Assembly: GCF_020991475.1 (NCBI RefSeq)
Contig: NZ_JAJMPA010000001.1
Span: forward strand, 2,790,001 to 2,854,000
Origin: Pedobacter sp. MC2016-14
GTDB lineage: Bacteria; Bacteroidota; Bacteroidia; Sphingobacteriales; Sphingobacteriaceae
Length of the DNA: 64,000 nucleotides
Direction: 5' to 3'
Part shown: positions 36,262 to 46,029 of the stretch, piece by piece
Position numbering within the stretch: the first letter of the stretch is position 1
Layout of the letters: every line of letters begins with the position of its first letter
Notes under the pieces: generated by a model
What the model saw: only the letters and a program-made list of their open reading frames with translations
What the model was told of the DNA's origin: nothing
Database searches by the model: none
Made by a program: the position numbers and the translations under genes

Positions 36262-36593
36262 AAAATATTGCTGGTAACAAGGTATTGCCAAAAGCGGGGC
36301 TGAAGTACTTCTATTGAACGTTTGTGTAAGGTTCAACAGTAGTAATTCTATTGAAGCGTCTAAAGATACTCAACCATACTCGACATTGTTACCTACAATT
36401 GTCACTTAGACGGCTTATAAATGGCTTATTTCAACAAACTACATTTTATAATCTAGCACAAAAATCGGCTTCTAAAACTCCAAACGGCCACTTTATACTG
36501 AAATAGCAGGATCAGTTTGTCTTGAAATAAAACGTCACTTTAGTGCGTACTGGATGAACACTTTCTTTGAAACTCCCACACTAGAGTGCTAAT
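36262..36593. repeat. 332-bp non-coding region with a cassette-like inverted repeat
   Basis: Twelve bases after the propeller gene stop, GGTAACAA (36273-36280) starts a 121-bp region that ends in TTGTTACC (36386-36393). Within it TTCTATTGAA occurs twice, near 36309 and 36347. This resembles recombination sites that follow single-gene cassettes, but the integron core RYYYAAC/GTTRRRY is not matched. 36394-36593 shows nothing further I can name. Confidence 0.4.
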
Positions 36594-37058
36594 CTAATGT
36601 TCCACCTTTTTTACAAGTTTCCCATTTTTATCAAAATACTGCCATTTCCCCAATTTTTTCTTTTCTGACTGGTATAGGTCGTAATTGTTGTATTTTTTAA
36701 TCGATTTTAGCTTCCCATTGGGATAATATTCCTTTTTAATGATGAAAGCCTTGCTTGGCAGGTCGTTATGATAATAGATCGAGTGGTTAAGTGTTCCATT
36801 TTGATTGTAGAAGTACCAAGTCCCCAGATAATAGTCGGTTGATATTTCCTTGTTTGCATAAAAACCGTGGTAGCCTTTTAGCCTGACTTTTCCATTAGGG
36901 TAATATTCCACAACCAATCGCTTCCTTGTGGTGTCTGTTTGGTAATCAGTATTGAAATCAATCTTGGGTATTGCAGAGGCGTTAGACACCTCTACGAATG
37001 TAACGGAAAGGCCAACAAGAAAGTTTAACATCATTAATTTCAGCCAGTTGTTTTTCAT
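36594..37058 (-). CDS. Exported MORN-like repeat protein
   Basis: About 154 residues from ATG at 37058 (MKNNWLKLMM), preferred over an in-frame GTG at 37073. A signal peptide (hydrophobic LMMLNFLVGLSVTFVEVSNA) precedes repeats of the MORN/YwqK type: VEYYPNGKVRLKGY, GTWYFYNQNGTLNHSIYY, KEYYPNGKLKSIKKY, GKWQYFDKNGKLVKKV. Proteins of this kind are common and of unknown role in Bacteroidota; some accompany immunity or toxin genes. It stands alone here. Confidence 0.7.
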   Translation of the reverse strand: MKNNWLKLMMLNFLVGLSVTFVEVSNASAIPKIDFNTDYQTDTTRKRLVVEYYPNGKVRLKGYHGFYANKEISTDYYLGTWYFYNQNGTLNHSIYYHNDLPSKAFIIKKEYYPNGKLKSIKKYNNYDLYQSEKKKLGKWQYFDKNGKLVKKVEH

Positions 37059-37143
37059 ACCATAATAACGCACTGCCCTGCTTTCTATTTTAACTGTAAA
37101 ATAAAAAACCAGTTTCCTCCGTTTTATTCTTAATCATTCCAAT

Positions 37144-37662
37144 ATGAAATTAAATAAAGTTTTAACAGCAATGCTTTTTGCCACTGCAACATTTTGGCAA
37201 CTTGGATGCCTGGCCCAGCATAAAATGGATTTAGCAAAGATCAAATTCAATGAAGATATTAAAGCCGTGGTCAAAGATATACGCAATATCCACGAAGGAA
37301 AATTAAGTGGCAGGCAGGACATGGTATCTTATGGTATCGACAATGACGGTAAATTTCTATTTGCAGGAGTGATTCCGGGTCATATAGAATTGCTTTCCTG
37401 GAGAGGTAAATTGGTAGGTTTTGCTTTCAGGATTAAGTCTTTTGCCGACCAGCAAAAAGTTGAAGACTTTTTTAAGAGTCAATATAAGAACGCAAGCTTT
37501 CAAACCTCAAAGTTCTTGAACGTATACGCTTATCAGGATGATAATGTTGCTGCGGAGTTAAGGGTTGTTATTGAAGACAAGTATAAAGAAGGTGCCAATG
37601 GTTATCTTGATATTAAAAGGGCCGATTTCTCTAAAGAGTTTGCTAGTATCATAAAGCAATAG
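37144..37662 (+). CDS. Hypothetical exported protein
   Basis: A 172-residue protein with an N-terminal signal (VLTAMLFATATFWQLGCLAQ); the LGC could be a lipobox or the signal may be cut after LAQ. The mature part (KFNEDIKAVVKDIRNIHEGK, YAYQDDNVAAELRVVIEDKY) is a small alpha/beta domain I do not recognise. It lies divergent to the MORN-like gene. Confidence 0.65.
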   Translation: MKLNKVLTAMLFATATFWQLGCLAQHKMDLAKIKFNEDIKAVVKDIRNIHEGKLSGRQDMVSYGIDNDGKFLFAGVIPGHIELLSWRGKLVGFAFRIKSFADQQKVEDFFKSQYKNASFQTSKFLNVYAYQDDNVAAELRVVIEDKYKEGANGYLDIKRADFSKEFASIIKQ

Positions 37663-38101
37663 AGTTTTAAGACAGAACTCTACGCCTTAAAACATCCCCC
37701 GTTAGTAAAAACCCAAATCACGACCCGCAAAAACTTGAACGATACATTACTGAATTATAAAAACTATAGATGCACAAGAGATTATGTATGTTGTTATAAA
37801 TGTAAGTATAAGGAATGTTGGGGGTAAGTTGAAGGTAAGTTGAAGTTTCGTTATCCCCTTAGTTGGGGTTTCGTTGTCCTTTCTTTGTCGAACGACAATG
37901 CGGGGTCAAGGAAATGAGTAATAAAGGATAGCGAAAGGGGTAGTAAAGGTCCAACTTACGGCCTAATTACCTGCAACTTATTATCTGCTTATTCCAATAA
38001 ATCCGGACACGAGTTACTTTTTCGTTCCATCAAGGTTGAGCCTCTGTTGCTTTTCTACAGCCCAAACTGGCGATTAAACCATTAGATCAGCATCTTGGTT
38101 T
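37663..38101. other. 439-bp region without a gene; short tandem repeat
   Basis: GTTTTAAG/CTTAAAAC at 37664-37693 is a hairpin just after the upstream stop. GTAAGTTGAAG is repeated head to tail at 37824-37845 and followed by TTTCGTTATCCCC and a related TTTCGTTGTCC. This has the look of a dispersed genomic repeat but only one copy is visible. No coding frame. Confidence 0.4.
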
Positions 38102-39067
38102 TTAAAACCTTGCAAACTTGTTTCTGTATTCAATGGGGCTTAATCCGGTAAACTTTTTAAAGATGTCTCTAAATGCTTTGGTGTCTGTATACCCTACATC
38201 CAGCATGATTTCAGAAACATTTTTCCTGGAACCTTCAAAATAAGTTTTGGCTGCTTCTACCCGTACCCTTTGGATATACTCAATTGAAGTATTGTGAGTG
38301 GCTTCTTTAAATCTTCTTTCAAAGGTCCTACGGCCTGAATGAATTAACATGGCTAAAGTTTCAATGGAAATTTTAGTAGAATAATGTTTTTCAATATAGT
38401 CCTGTACTTTTTGAATGTCACCATCACCATGATTTCTTTGCCCTTTAAATATGGCGAACTGGGATTGGCTGTCTCTTCCGATATCCAGTGCAAAGTATTT
38501 TGAAACCATTACTGCGGTTTCTCTGTCTGCAAACTTTTCTACCAGGTATAAGATTAAGTTCCACAAACTATTTGCACCGCCGCTACTGTAGATATCACCA
38601 AATTCGGTTAGTATAGCGCCCTCTTCTACATCTACTTCAGGGTATCTTTTTTTAAACTCATTGATGTAAGCCCAATGTGTAGAGCATTTTTTGCCGTTGA
38701 GTAAGCCAGTTTCCGCTAAAAGAAAAGCGCCAATACATAAGCTGGCCAGGCTTGAACCTTGAGCGTATAACTTTTTAAAATACGGGATGGCTTCTGCATT
38801 GTCTGCTATGCCTTTAGTCGTATCGCCAAATGTAGGTGGAATAATCAGCAGATCTGTTTTATTCACATCTTTGAGTAATCTGTCGGTTTTTATAATGTAC
38901 TCGCCATTGTTGGCTGGGACGTGTGTACTTAGGCCCACATATTCAACCTCGAAAATGGGCTTTTTACCAAATGTAGCCAAAAGCTCATTGGCAGTGTTAA
39001 ACGTTCTAAACGGGGGTGTAATGGCTTCAATTACGCCGTATTCAGGTACAAAAACGGAAATTTGCAT
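38102..39067 (-). CDS. GlxA-family transcriptional regulator (DJ-1/PfpI plus AraC HTH)
   Basis: About 321 residues from ATG at 39067 (MQISVFVPEYGVIEA), better than an upstream in-frame TTG-type start. The N-terminal DJ-1/PfpI-like domain has the nucleophile-elbow-like ASLCIGAFLLAETGLLNGK and THW; the C-terminal AraC domain has SIETLAMLIHSGRRTFERRF and MLDVGYTDTKAFRDIFKKFT. It is divergent to a DoxX-SRPBCC gene pair that it may control; that is inference from position. Confidence 0.88.
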   Translation of the reverse strand: MQISVFVPEYGVIEAITPPFRTFNTANELLATFGKKPIFEVEYVGLSTHVPANNGEYIIKTDRLLKDVNKTDLLIIPPTFGDTTKGIADNAEAIPYFKKLYAQGSSLASLCIGAFLLAETGLLNGKKCSTHWAYINEFKKRYPEVDVEEGAILTEFGDIYSSGGANSLWNLILYLVEKFADRETAVMVSKYFALDIGRDSQSQFAIFKGQRNHGDGDIQKVQDYIEKHYSTKISIETLAMLIHSGRRTFERRFKEATHNTSIEYIQRVRVEAAKTYFEGSRKNVSEIMLDVGYTDTKAFRDIFKKFTGLSPIEYRNKFARF

Positions 39068-39202
39068 AGTAACAAAAACTATAGAACGCCAAGGTAAAAA
39101 ATATTTTGTCATAATCCACCCTCAAAGCTGTCGTTTTTATAATGCTTAGGCTGTCTGGTATTGCTGTACTTTTGAATTGTAAACTAAAACAACCGGAATA
39201 CA

Positions 39203-39574
39203 ATGAAGAAGAATAAAATAATTTTTTGGATTGCAACTGCCATCATTATACTTTGGGAGGGTATAATGCCACTAAGTACCAGCCTTTTTATGCCAGAATA
39301 TGTAACTGTAGGAACAAGGCCCCTGGGTTATCCTGATTACTTTGCCTATACACTTATTATTTTTAAGGTATTTGGCGTTTTAGCAATAGCCTATCCTAAA
39401 GCACCAGCTAAGCTAAAAGAATGGGCTTATGCAGGATTAACATTCAATTTAATCTATGCATTCATCAGTCATGTATGCGTAGATAAAAATATTGGCTTTA
39501 TGTTGATGCCCCTGGTTTTCTTAGGTATCCTTGCCCTTTCGTACTTTTATAAAGATAAATTAACATCAGTCTAA
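39203..39574 (+). CDS. DoxX-like family membrane protein
   Basis: A 123-residue protein with four hydrophobic segments (IIFWIATAIIILWEGIMPLS, YFAYTLIIFKVFGVLAIAYP, WAYAGLTFNLIYAFISHV, GFMLMPLVFLGILALSYF), matching DoxX-like family proteins. Role unknown. A TACTTTTG -7 box lies at 39167-39174. The SRPBCC gene follows after 18 bp, and such pairs next to an AraC-type regulator are common in Bacteroidota. Confidence 0.75.
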   Translation: MKKNKIIFWIATAIIILWEGIMPLSTSLFMPEYVTVGTRPLGYPDYFAYTLIIFKVFGVLAIAYPKAPAKLKEWAYAGLTFNLIYAFISHVCVDKNIGFMLMPLVFLGILALSYFYKDKLTSV

Positions 39575-39592
39575 AACTAAAATTCTACTACA

Positions 39593-40042
39593 ATGGAAAG
39601 TAATTCAGTGTCCCTGCAACGGGTAATTAAAGCAAGTCCCGAGAAAGTATTTCGGGCATTTGCAGACCAGATAGCGTATTCCACCTGGTTGCCACCCTAT
39701 GGCTTTGTATGTACAGTACAGCATATGGATTTTAAAGTTGGTGGTACATTTAAAATGACCTTTATTAACTTTAGCACAGGGGGGCAGCATTCATTTGGCG
39801 GAACGATCCTTGAAATAGAGCCTAACCAATTTATTAAATATGCAGATAAGTTTGATGATCCAAATTTACCTGGCGAAATTACCACCTCGATATGGCTGAA
39901 AAAGGTTTTCTGCGGTACAGAACTTAAAGTGCTTCAGGAAGGAATTCCGGCGGTAATACCAGCTGAAATGTGTTATTTGGGCTGGCAAGAATCTTTAGAG
40001 AAATTGATCAGATTGGTAGAACCTGAAATTCCGGATGCTTAA
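39593..40042 (+). CDS. SRPBCC/AHSA1-domain protein
   Basis: A 149-residue START-like protein. It begins VSLQRVIKASPEKVFRAFAD and contains FKVGGTFKMTF, GTILEIEPNQFIKYADKFDD and ends GWQESLEKLIRLVEPE, the AHSA1 pattern. It has a hydrophobic ligand cavity in known relatives; ligand unknown. It is probably co-transcribed with the DoxX-like gene. Confidence 0.88.
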   Translation: MESNSVSLQRVIKASPEKVFRAFADQIAYSTWLPPYGFVCTVQHMDFKVGGTFKMTFINFSTGGQHSFGGTILEIEPNQFIKYADKFDDPNLPGEITTSIWLKKVFCGTELKVLQEGIPAVIPAEMCYLGWQESLEKLIRLVEPEIPDA

Positions 40043-40137
40043 ACCGTTTTTTAGGAGGCGCGGTAAATCGTTATGACCAAGCGGTGACCAGTACGCTACG
40101 GAGGTATTCTTACATTTGGTTATAAATCATGTAATCA

Positions 40138-41160
40138 ATGAAGAAAATAGGATTTTTATCATTCGGGCATTGGGCTGAACATCCCGCTTATCAAACGCGC
40201 AGCGCAGGCGATACCTTGCTGCAATCCATAGATTTAAGTGTTGCCGCTGAAGAAATAGGTTTAGATGGGGCCTATTTTAGGGTACATCATTTTGCGCGCC
40301 AGTTGGCATCACCATTTCCCTTGCTTTCGGCTATTGGCGCTAAAACCAGCAAAATAGAGATTGGCACAGGTGTGATTGATATGCGCTATGAAAACCCGTT
40401 GTATATGGTAGAAGATGCCGGTGCTGCAGACTTGATTTCCGGTGGACGATTGCAATTGGGGCTCAGCCGCGGATCACCAGAACAGGTGATTGAAGGTTGG
40501 CGTAAGTTTGGTTATCAGCCTGAAGAGGGAGAAACGGATGCGGATATGGGTAGAAAGAAAGCCCTGGAGTTTTTAGATCGTTTAAAAGGCGAAGGTTTTG
40601 CCCAGCCTAATCCTAATCCGATGTTTCCGAACCCGCCGGGTTTGTTGCGTTTAGAACCGTATTCTGAGGGATTACGGGAAAGGATTTGGTGGGGTGCCGC
40701 CTCTAACGCAACTGCTGTTTGGGCTGCTGAAAATGGTATGTACCTGCAAAGTTCAACACTGAAATTTGACGAAAGTGGTAAGCCTTTTCATATTCAGCAA
40801 GCAGAGCAAATCAGATTGTATAAGGAAGCCTGGAAGAAAGCCGGGCATGAGCGCGAGCCAAGGGTTTCAGTAAGTCGTTCCATCTTTGCACTGGTTAACG
40901 AACAGGATAGGTACTATTTTGGACAGCAGGGAAAAGGGGCTGATAGTTTTGGTTATATTGAAGCCGACCAACGTGCGGTCTTTGGTAAAAGCTATGCTGC
41001 TGAACCGGATCAGCTGATCAAAGAACTGGCGCAGGATGAGGCTATACAGGAAGCGGATACCTTACTGCTGACTATACCGAATACGTTGGGTGTGGATTAT
41101 AATATCCATGTGCTTTCTGCCATTCTGGAGCATGTTGCCCCTGGCTTAGGCTGGAAATAG
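40138..41160 (+). CDS. LLM-class flavin-dependent oxidoreductase
   Basis: A 340-residue luciferase-like monooxygenase: FLSFGHWAE, LSVAAEEIGLDGAYFRVHHFARQLASPFPLLSA, TSKIEIGTGVIDMRYENPLYMVEDAGAADLISGGRLQLGLSRGSPE-type motifs are all present. It would use reduced FMN or F420-like flavin; the substrate is not evident. TACATTTG at 40111-40118 is a -7 box 20 nt before the ATG. A hairpin follows the gene. Confidence 0.9.
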   Translation: MKKIGFLSFGHWAEHPAYQTRSAGDTLLQSIDLSVAAEEIGLDGAYFRVHHFARQLASPFPLLSAIGAKTSKIEIGTGVIDMRYENPLYMVEDAGAADLISGGRLQLGLSRGSPEQVIEGWRKFGYQPEEGETDADMGRKKALEFLDRLKGEGFAQPNPNPMFPNPPGLLRLEPYSEGLRERIWWGAASNATAVWAAENGMYLQSSTLKFDESGKPFHIQQAEQIRLYKEAWKKAGHEREPRVSVSRSIFALVNEQDRYYFGQQGKGADSFGYIEADQRAVFGKSYAAEPDQLIKELAQDEAIQEADTLLLTIPNTLGVDYNIHVLSAILEHVAPGLGWK

Positions 41161-41186
41161 TTAGCGCTTAATTCGCCAAAAGGAAT

Positions 41187-41217
41187 AACAGGCAGTGGTT
41201 ACAAGCCACTGCCTGTT
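41187..41217. terminator. Bidirectional hairpin between convergent genes
   Basis: AACAGGCAGTGG (41187-41198) and CCACTGCCTGTT (41206-41217) form a perfect 12-bp stem with a 7-nt loop. T runs are weak on both strands. Confidence 0.6.
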
Positions 41218-41229
41218 ACTGCTCATTTA

Positions 41230-41598
41230 TTAATCTTTTTCTATGTTGTCAATTACGTAGGAAGTCATTTTAATGATCTTGCCTCCGCTAAACTGGTAAA
41301 TGTCGCAGAAGTTTCCTTTATACGGTTTTCCATTCTTGGTAACGCCAGTGCTACTTCCGTTCGCGATGGCAATGTCGCCTTCAACTACAACAGTATCGAA
41401 GCTGAAGTCCATTTTTTCGGGCATGTTTCCCGGATCCATGTTGCCGATCTCTTCAATCCCCCTCAGGGTGGTATGTCCAGAGGTAGAAGTATACATGTCC
41501 CAAACCATATCATCGGCAATATAGCCCATGAATGCCTCCATATCGTTATCAAGGAATAGCTGGTTAATTTTTTCAATGAGTTGTCTTGTTGTTTCCAT
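41230..41598 (-). CDS. SnoaL/NTF2-like protein
   Basis: About 122 residues from ATG at 41598 (METTRQLIEKINQLF), with a cone-fold pattern: MEAFMGYIADDMVWDMY, TTLRGIEEI, VVVEGDIAIANGSSTGVTKNGKPY, CDIYQFSGGKIIKMTSYV. Such proteins are small enzymes or ligand binders; no catalytic residues can be assigned. Monocistronic by layout. Confidence 0.82.
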   Translation of the reverse strand: METTRQLIEKINQLFLDNDMEAFMGYIADDMVWDMYTSTSGHTTLRGIEEIGNMDPGNMPEKMDFSFDTVVVEGDIAIANGSSTGVTKNGKPYKGNFCDIYQFSGGKIIKMTSYVIDNIEKD

Positions 41599-41716
41599 AA
41601 TGCTAATAAACAAAGTTTTAGGAGATCTGGTTTTGAAATTTTGATTGATCTGAGATTTTGTTTTTGAACAATTGCAAGATCACATTTACGATTAATGATT
41701 AGCTTTACGGCAGTTT

Positions 41717-42190
41717 ATGATTGAGATTTATACAGACGGTGCAGCAAGTGGTAATCCCGGGCCAGGTGGTTATGGAGTGGTTTTACGTTCGGGTCCATAC
41801 GAAAAAGAACTTAGCGGAGGATTTAGGATGACCACCAATAACAGGATGGAATTACTGGCTGTTATTGTTGGCTTAAGCGCCATTAAAAAACCTGGAGAAC
41901 AGGTAACCGTCTATTCAGATTCTAAATATGTGGTAGATTCTGTAGAAAAGAAATGGGTATTTGGATGGGTTAAAACCGGTTTTAAAGGTAAAAAGAACAA
42001 AGACCTTTGGAAACGTTTCCTTGATGTTTACAAGTTGCATAAAGTAAATTTCATCTGGATTAAAGGTCATAATGCACACCCGGAAAACGAACGCTGTGAT
42101 GTCTTGGCTGTTGCGGCAGGTAAAAATAAGGCTGCATTGGCTATTGACTACGAATTTGAAGCAGAGCGGAATAATCCTTCTTTATTGTAA
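41717..42190 (+). CDS. rnhA: Ribonuclease HI
   Basis: A 157-residue RNase H1 that cleaves the RNA strand of RNA-DNA hybrids. The catalytic set is visible: D7 (IYTDGAASGNPGPGGYG), E45 (NNRMELLAV), D68 (VYSDSKYVV) and D128 (NERCDVLA), with His in KGHNAHPENE. Length is normal. The C-terminal 20 residues are an acidic extension. Confidence 0.95.
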   Translation: MIEIYTDGAASGNPGPGGYGVVLRSGPYEKELSGGFRMTTNNRMELLAVIVGLSAIKKPGEQVTVYSDSKYVVDSVEKKWVFGWVKTGFKGKKNKDLWKRFLDVYKLHKVNFIWIKGHNAHPENERCDVLAVAAGKNKAALAIDYEFEAERNNPSLL

Positions 42191-42273
42191 AATGCTCCCT
42201 CAGCCGCACTGAGCCTAAAGCCCGGTATCCTTTTTTGTTGTTTTAAGTTGTTCTGAAAAAGATGTATTTTTTG

Positions 42274-42281
42274 TACCTTTG
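42274..42281 (+). promoter_or_regulatory. purL -7 box
   Basis: TACCTTTG matches TAnnTTTG, 17 nt before the purL ATG. The nearest TTG (42248-42250) is 23 nt upstream, longer than usual. Confidence 0.55.
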
Positions 42282-42298
42282 CGGCATAAAATAAAACC

Positions 42299-45200
42299 AT
42301 GATTTATTTCTTCTCCAACGAGGTCAACACCGTTTTTGCTGTACAACTGGAACGCACACTCACATCTTCAGATATTTCGAAATTAAGCTGGCTTTTTGGC
42401 GGTGCCGAACTGAAACAGGAACACGTATTGACTGATTATTTTGTAGGTCCGCGTGCAGCAATGGTTACGCCATGGAGCACCAATGCGGTAGAGATTACCC
42501 AGAACATGGATATCCAGGGCATCGTAAGGATTGAAGAGTTTGTTAAAGTTGAAGCAGGTTTTTCTGATTTCGATCCCATGCTTTCTCAAAAATACGGAGA
42601 ACTGAACCAGGAATTATATGCCATCAGTTTACAGCCGGAGTCGATCTTAGAAATTGACAACATTGCTGAATATAACCAGCAGGAGGGACTATCGCTTAGC
42701 GAGGAAGAGATTGAATACCTTGATAAATTAGCTGTAAAACTAGGTCGTAAACTGACGGACTCTGAAGTTTTTGGCTTTTCTCAGGTAAATTCAGAACATT
42801 GTCGCCATAAAATCTTTAACGGAACTTTTGTAATTGACGGAGAAGAACAGCCGGTTTCTTTGTTTAAAATGATCCGTAAAACTTCAGAAGCAAATCCAAA
42901 TGGAATTGTATCTGCCTACAAAGATAACGTTGCCTTTGTAAAAGGCCCCGTAGTACAGCAATTTGCACCTAAACGTGCAGACGTGCCAGAATACTATGAG
43001 ATCAAAGATTTTGAAGCTGTAATTTCATTAAAAGCAGAAACACATAATTTTCCAACCACTGTAGAACCATTTAATGGTGCTGCTACCGGTGCAGGTGGAG
43101 AAATCAGGGATAGGTTAGCTGGCGGACAGGGTTCTTTACCATTGGCTGGTACTGCGGTATATATGACTGCATTATCCCGTCTTACGGAAGACAGACCATG
43201 GGAAAACGCGGTACAAGAACGTAAATGGTTATACCAAACTCCAGTAGATATCTTAATCAAAGCATCAAATGGTGCTTCTGATTTTGGAAATAAATTTGGT
43301 CAGCCGCTGATTACGGGCTCTGTGCTAACTTTTGAACATGAAGAAAATTCAAGGACACTCGGCTACGATAAAGTAATTATGCAAGCCGGTGGTATCGGTT
43401 ATGGAAAAGCTGATCAGGCAAAAAAAGCTACGCCTTCTTTAAATGACAAGATTGTTATTTTAGGTGGCGAAAATTATAGAATTGGAATGGGAGGGGCGGC
43501 GGTTTCTTCTGCTGATACAGGTGCCCTTGGCACTGGTATAGAATTAAATGCAATTCAGCGTTCCAATCCGGAAATGCAGAAAAGAGCAGCCAATGCAGTT
43601 CGTGGCATGGTAGAAAGCGATCACAATACCATTGTATCCATTCATGATCATGGTGCAGGTGGACACTTAAACTGTCTTTCTGAACTTGTGGAAGAGACAG
43701 GTGGAAAGATTGACCTGGACAAATTGCCTGTAGGCGATCCAACGCTTTCTGCGAAAGAAATTATCGGCAACGAATCTCAGGAACGTATGGGACTGGTAAT
43801 TGGTGCCGAACATTTGGATACCCTGCAAAAAATTGCGGACAGGGAAAGATCTCCAATGTATACGGTAGGGGAGGTGACGGGCGATCACCGTTTTACCTTT
43901 GAATCTGCTACTACCGGCGCCAAACCAATGGACCTGAAAATGGAAGATATGTTTGGTAGCTCTCCGAAGGTAGTGATGCAGGATAAAACCGTAGAAAGAA
44001 CTTACGAGGCTGTAGCTTACGATGTTGCGCAGCTGGATACTTACCTGGAGCAAGTTTTACAATTGGAGGCTGTGGCTTCTAAAGACTGGTTAACAAATAA
44101 AGTAGACCGTTGTGTGGGTGGCCGTGTGGCCAAACAACAATGTGCTGGTCCGCTGCAATTACCGCTCAATAACTGTGGTGTAATGGCACTGGATTACCAG
44201 GGTAAAGATGGTATTGCCACTTCTATTGGTCATGCTCCTTTATCTGCTTTAATAAACCCTGCTGCGGGAAGCCGAAATGCTATTGCAGAATCACTTTCAA
44301 ACCTCATCTGGGCACCATTAAAAGATGGTTTAAAAAGCGTTTCGCTTTCTGCCAACTGGATGTGGGCCTGTAAAAATGAAGGTGAAGATGCCCGCTTATA
44401 TGCTGCTGTAAAAGCTTGTTCTGAATTTGCTATTGATCTTGGAATTAACATACCTACGGGTAAAGATTCCTTATCCATGAAGCAGAAATATAAAGATGGC
44501 GAAGTCATAGCGCCGGGAACAGTAATTATCTCTGCCGCTGGTCATTGTGATGACATTACCGCAGTAGTAGAGCCGGTATTGCAGAAAAACGGAGGCAGTA
44601 TTTATTACATCAACCTTTCTGCTGATGCTTATAAATTAGGGGGTTCTTCCTTTGCACAGATTTTAAATAAGATAGGTACAGAAACACCTGATATTTTAAA
44701 TGCAGCTGAATTTAAAAATACTTTTAACACCCTTCAGGAAGCAATTAAAGCAGGTTACATTCAGGCCGGTCATGATATAGGCAGTGGGGGCTTAATCACC
44801 ACCCTATTAGAACTTTGCTTTGCAGACCGTAATCTTGGTGCTGCGGTAGATCTTTCTGCCTTGGGTAATCAGGACATCATTACTAAGCTTTTTGCTGAAA
44901 ACATTGGTATCGTGTTTCAGGCTGATGAAGCGGCAGAAGCACTGCTGAATAAAAATGGCGTAGTTTTCCATAAAATAGGAAAGGTAAATTCAGTGCCTGT
45001 TTTGGAAGTCAAAGACGCTACAGGAAACTGGAACTTTGATGTTGACCAATTGCGAGATAGTTGGTTTAAAACTTCTTACCTGCTGGATCAAAAACAAAGC
45101 GGCCCTGTTAAGGCTAAAGAGCGTTTTGACAACTATAAAAACCATGTGTTAAACTACAGCTTCCCATTACAGTTTGATGGTAAAAGGCCAGTAATAGATT

Positions 45201-45955
45201 CGGCTAAACCAAGGCCTAAAGCTGCGGTAATCCGTGAAAAAGGTAGTAATTCTGAGCGTGAACTCGCAAATGCAATGTACCTGGCTGGTTTTGATGTTAA
45301 AGATGTGCACATGACGGATTTGATCTCAGGCAGGGAAACCCTGGAAGATATTCAGTTTATAGGCGCTGTAGGCGGTTTCTCTAACTCTGATGTTTTAGGT
45401 TCAGCTAAGGGATGGGCTGGTGCTTTCCTTTACAATGAGAAAGCAAAGACAGCACTGGAAAACTTCTTTAAACGCGAAGACACTTTATCTGTTGGGATTT
45501 GTAATGGCTGTCAGTTATTTGTTGAGCTTGGTTTAATTAACCCAACTCAGGAAGAAAAGCCAAAAATGCTGCATAATGATAGCCATAAACACGAAAGTGG
45601 ATTTACTTCGGTAACCATTCAGGAAAATAACTCGGTGATGTTGTCTGGTCTTGCAGGAGCTACCCTTGGCGTTTGGATTTCTCATGGAGAAGGAAAATTC
45701 CAGTTGCCTTATGCAGAGGATCAGTATAACATTGTGGCTAAATATGGCTACGAAAGTTATCCTGCCAATCCTAACGGCTCAGACTATAACACTGCAATGA
45801 TGTGCGATGTTACAGGAAGACACCTGGTAATGATGCCACATATTGAGCGTTCCATTTTTCAATGGAACTGGGCTAATTATCCTGAGGGACGTAAAGATGA
45901 AGTTACCCCATGGATAAGTGCATTTGTAAACGCCAGAAAATGGTTGGAAGCCTAA
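42299..45955 (+). CDS. purL: Phosphoribosylformylglycinamidine synthase, single-chain form
   Basis: A 1218-residue large-type FGAM synthetase: FGAR + Gln + ATP to FGAM. The N-terminal PurS-like part is followed by FSQVNSEHCRHKIFNG and ETHNFPTTVEPFNGAATGAGGEIRDR, the ATP site of the AIR synthase-like halves, and a C-terminal class I glutaminase (GGFSNSDVLGSAKGWAG, Cys in VGICNGCQLF, and SHGEGKF). It supplies the substrate for PurM, coded 36 kb away. Confidence 0.97.
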   Translation: MIYFFSNEVNTVFAVQLERTLTSSDISKLSWLFGGAELKQEHVLTDYFVGPRAAMVTPWSTNAVEITQNMDIQGIVRIEEFVKVEAGFSDFDPMLSQKYGELNQELYAISLQPESILEIDNIAEYNQQEGLSLSEEEIEYLDKLAVKLGRKLTDSEVFGFSQVNSEHCRHKIFNGTFVIDGEEQPVSLFKMIRKTSEANPNGIVSAYKDNVAFVKGPVVQQFAPKRADVPEYYEIKDFEAVISLKAETHNFPTTVEPFNGAATGAGGEIRDRLAGGQGSLPLAGTAVYMTALSRLTEDRPWENAVQERKWLYQTPVDILIKASNGASDFGNKFGQPLITGSVLTFEHEENSRTLGYDKVIMQAGGIGYGKADQAKKATPSLNDKIVILGGENYRIGMGGAAVSSADTGALGTGIELNAIQRSNPEMQKRAANAVRGMVESDHNTIVSIHDHGAGGHLNCLSELVEETGGKIDLDKLPVGDPTLSAKEIIGNESQERMGLVIGAEHLDTLQKIADRERSPMYTVGEVTGDHRFTFESATTGAKPMDLKMEDMFGSSPKVVMQDKTVERTYEAVAYDVAQLDTYLEQVLQLEAVASKDWLTNKVDRCVGGRVAKQQCAGPLQLPLNNCGVMALDYQGKDGIATSIGHAPLSALINPAAGSRNAIAESLSNLIWAPLKDGLKSVSLSANWMWACKNEGEDARLYAAVKACSEFAIDLGINIPTGKDSLSMKQKYKDGEVIAPGTVIISAAGHCDDITAVVEPVLQKNGGSIYYINLSADAYKLGGSSFAQILNKIGTETPDILNAAEFKNTFNTLQEAIKAGYIQAGHDIGSGGLITTLLELCFADRNLGAAVDLSALGNQDIITKLFAENIGIVFQADEAAEALLNKNGVVFHKIGKVNSVPVLEVKDATGNWNFDVDQLRDSWFKTSYLLDQKQSGPVKAKERFDNYKNHVLNYSFPLQFDGKRPVIDSAKPRPKAAVIREKGSNSERELANAMYLAGFDVKDVHMTDLISGRETLEDIQFIGAVGGFSNSDVLGSAKGWAGAFLYNEKAKTALENFFKREDTLSVGICNGCQLFVELGLINPTQEEKPKMLHNDSHKHESGFTSVTIQENNSVMLSGLAGATLGVWISHGEGKFQLPYAEDQYNIVAKYGYESYPANPNGSDYNTAMMCDVTGRHLVMMPHIERSIFQWNWANYPEGRKDEVTPWISAFVNARKWLEA

Positions 45956-46029
45956 GCAGGCAATAAAAAAATTAATATACTGTAAAATTGTCTCCTTTGT
46001 GTATCTTTAGTGATACTAGAGGTATATGA

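Noticed and set aside
36273..36393. Classical integron attC site
   Set aside because: The ends do not match RYYYAAC/GTTRRRY and no integron integrase is in the window; kept only as a cassette-like repeat.
37663..38101. Small RNA gene in the region with tandem GTAAGTTGAAG
   Set aside because: No promoter consensus and no clear stem-loop with T tract; only the repeat is reported.
43455..44053. Minus-strand open frames inside purL
   Set aside because: They overlap a highly conserved purine gene and show no protein-family features.
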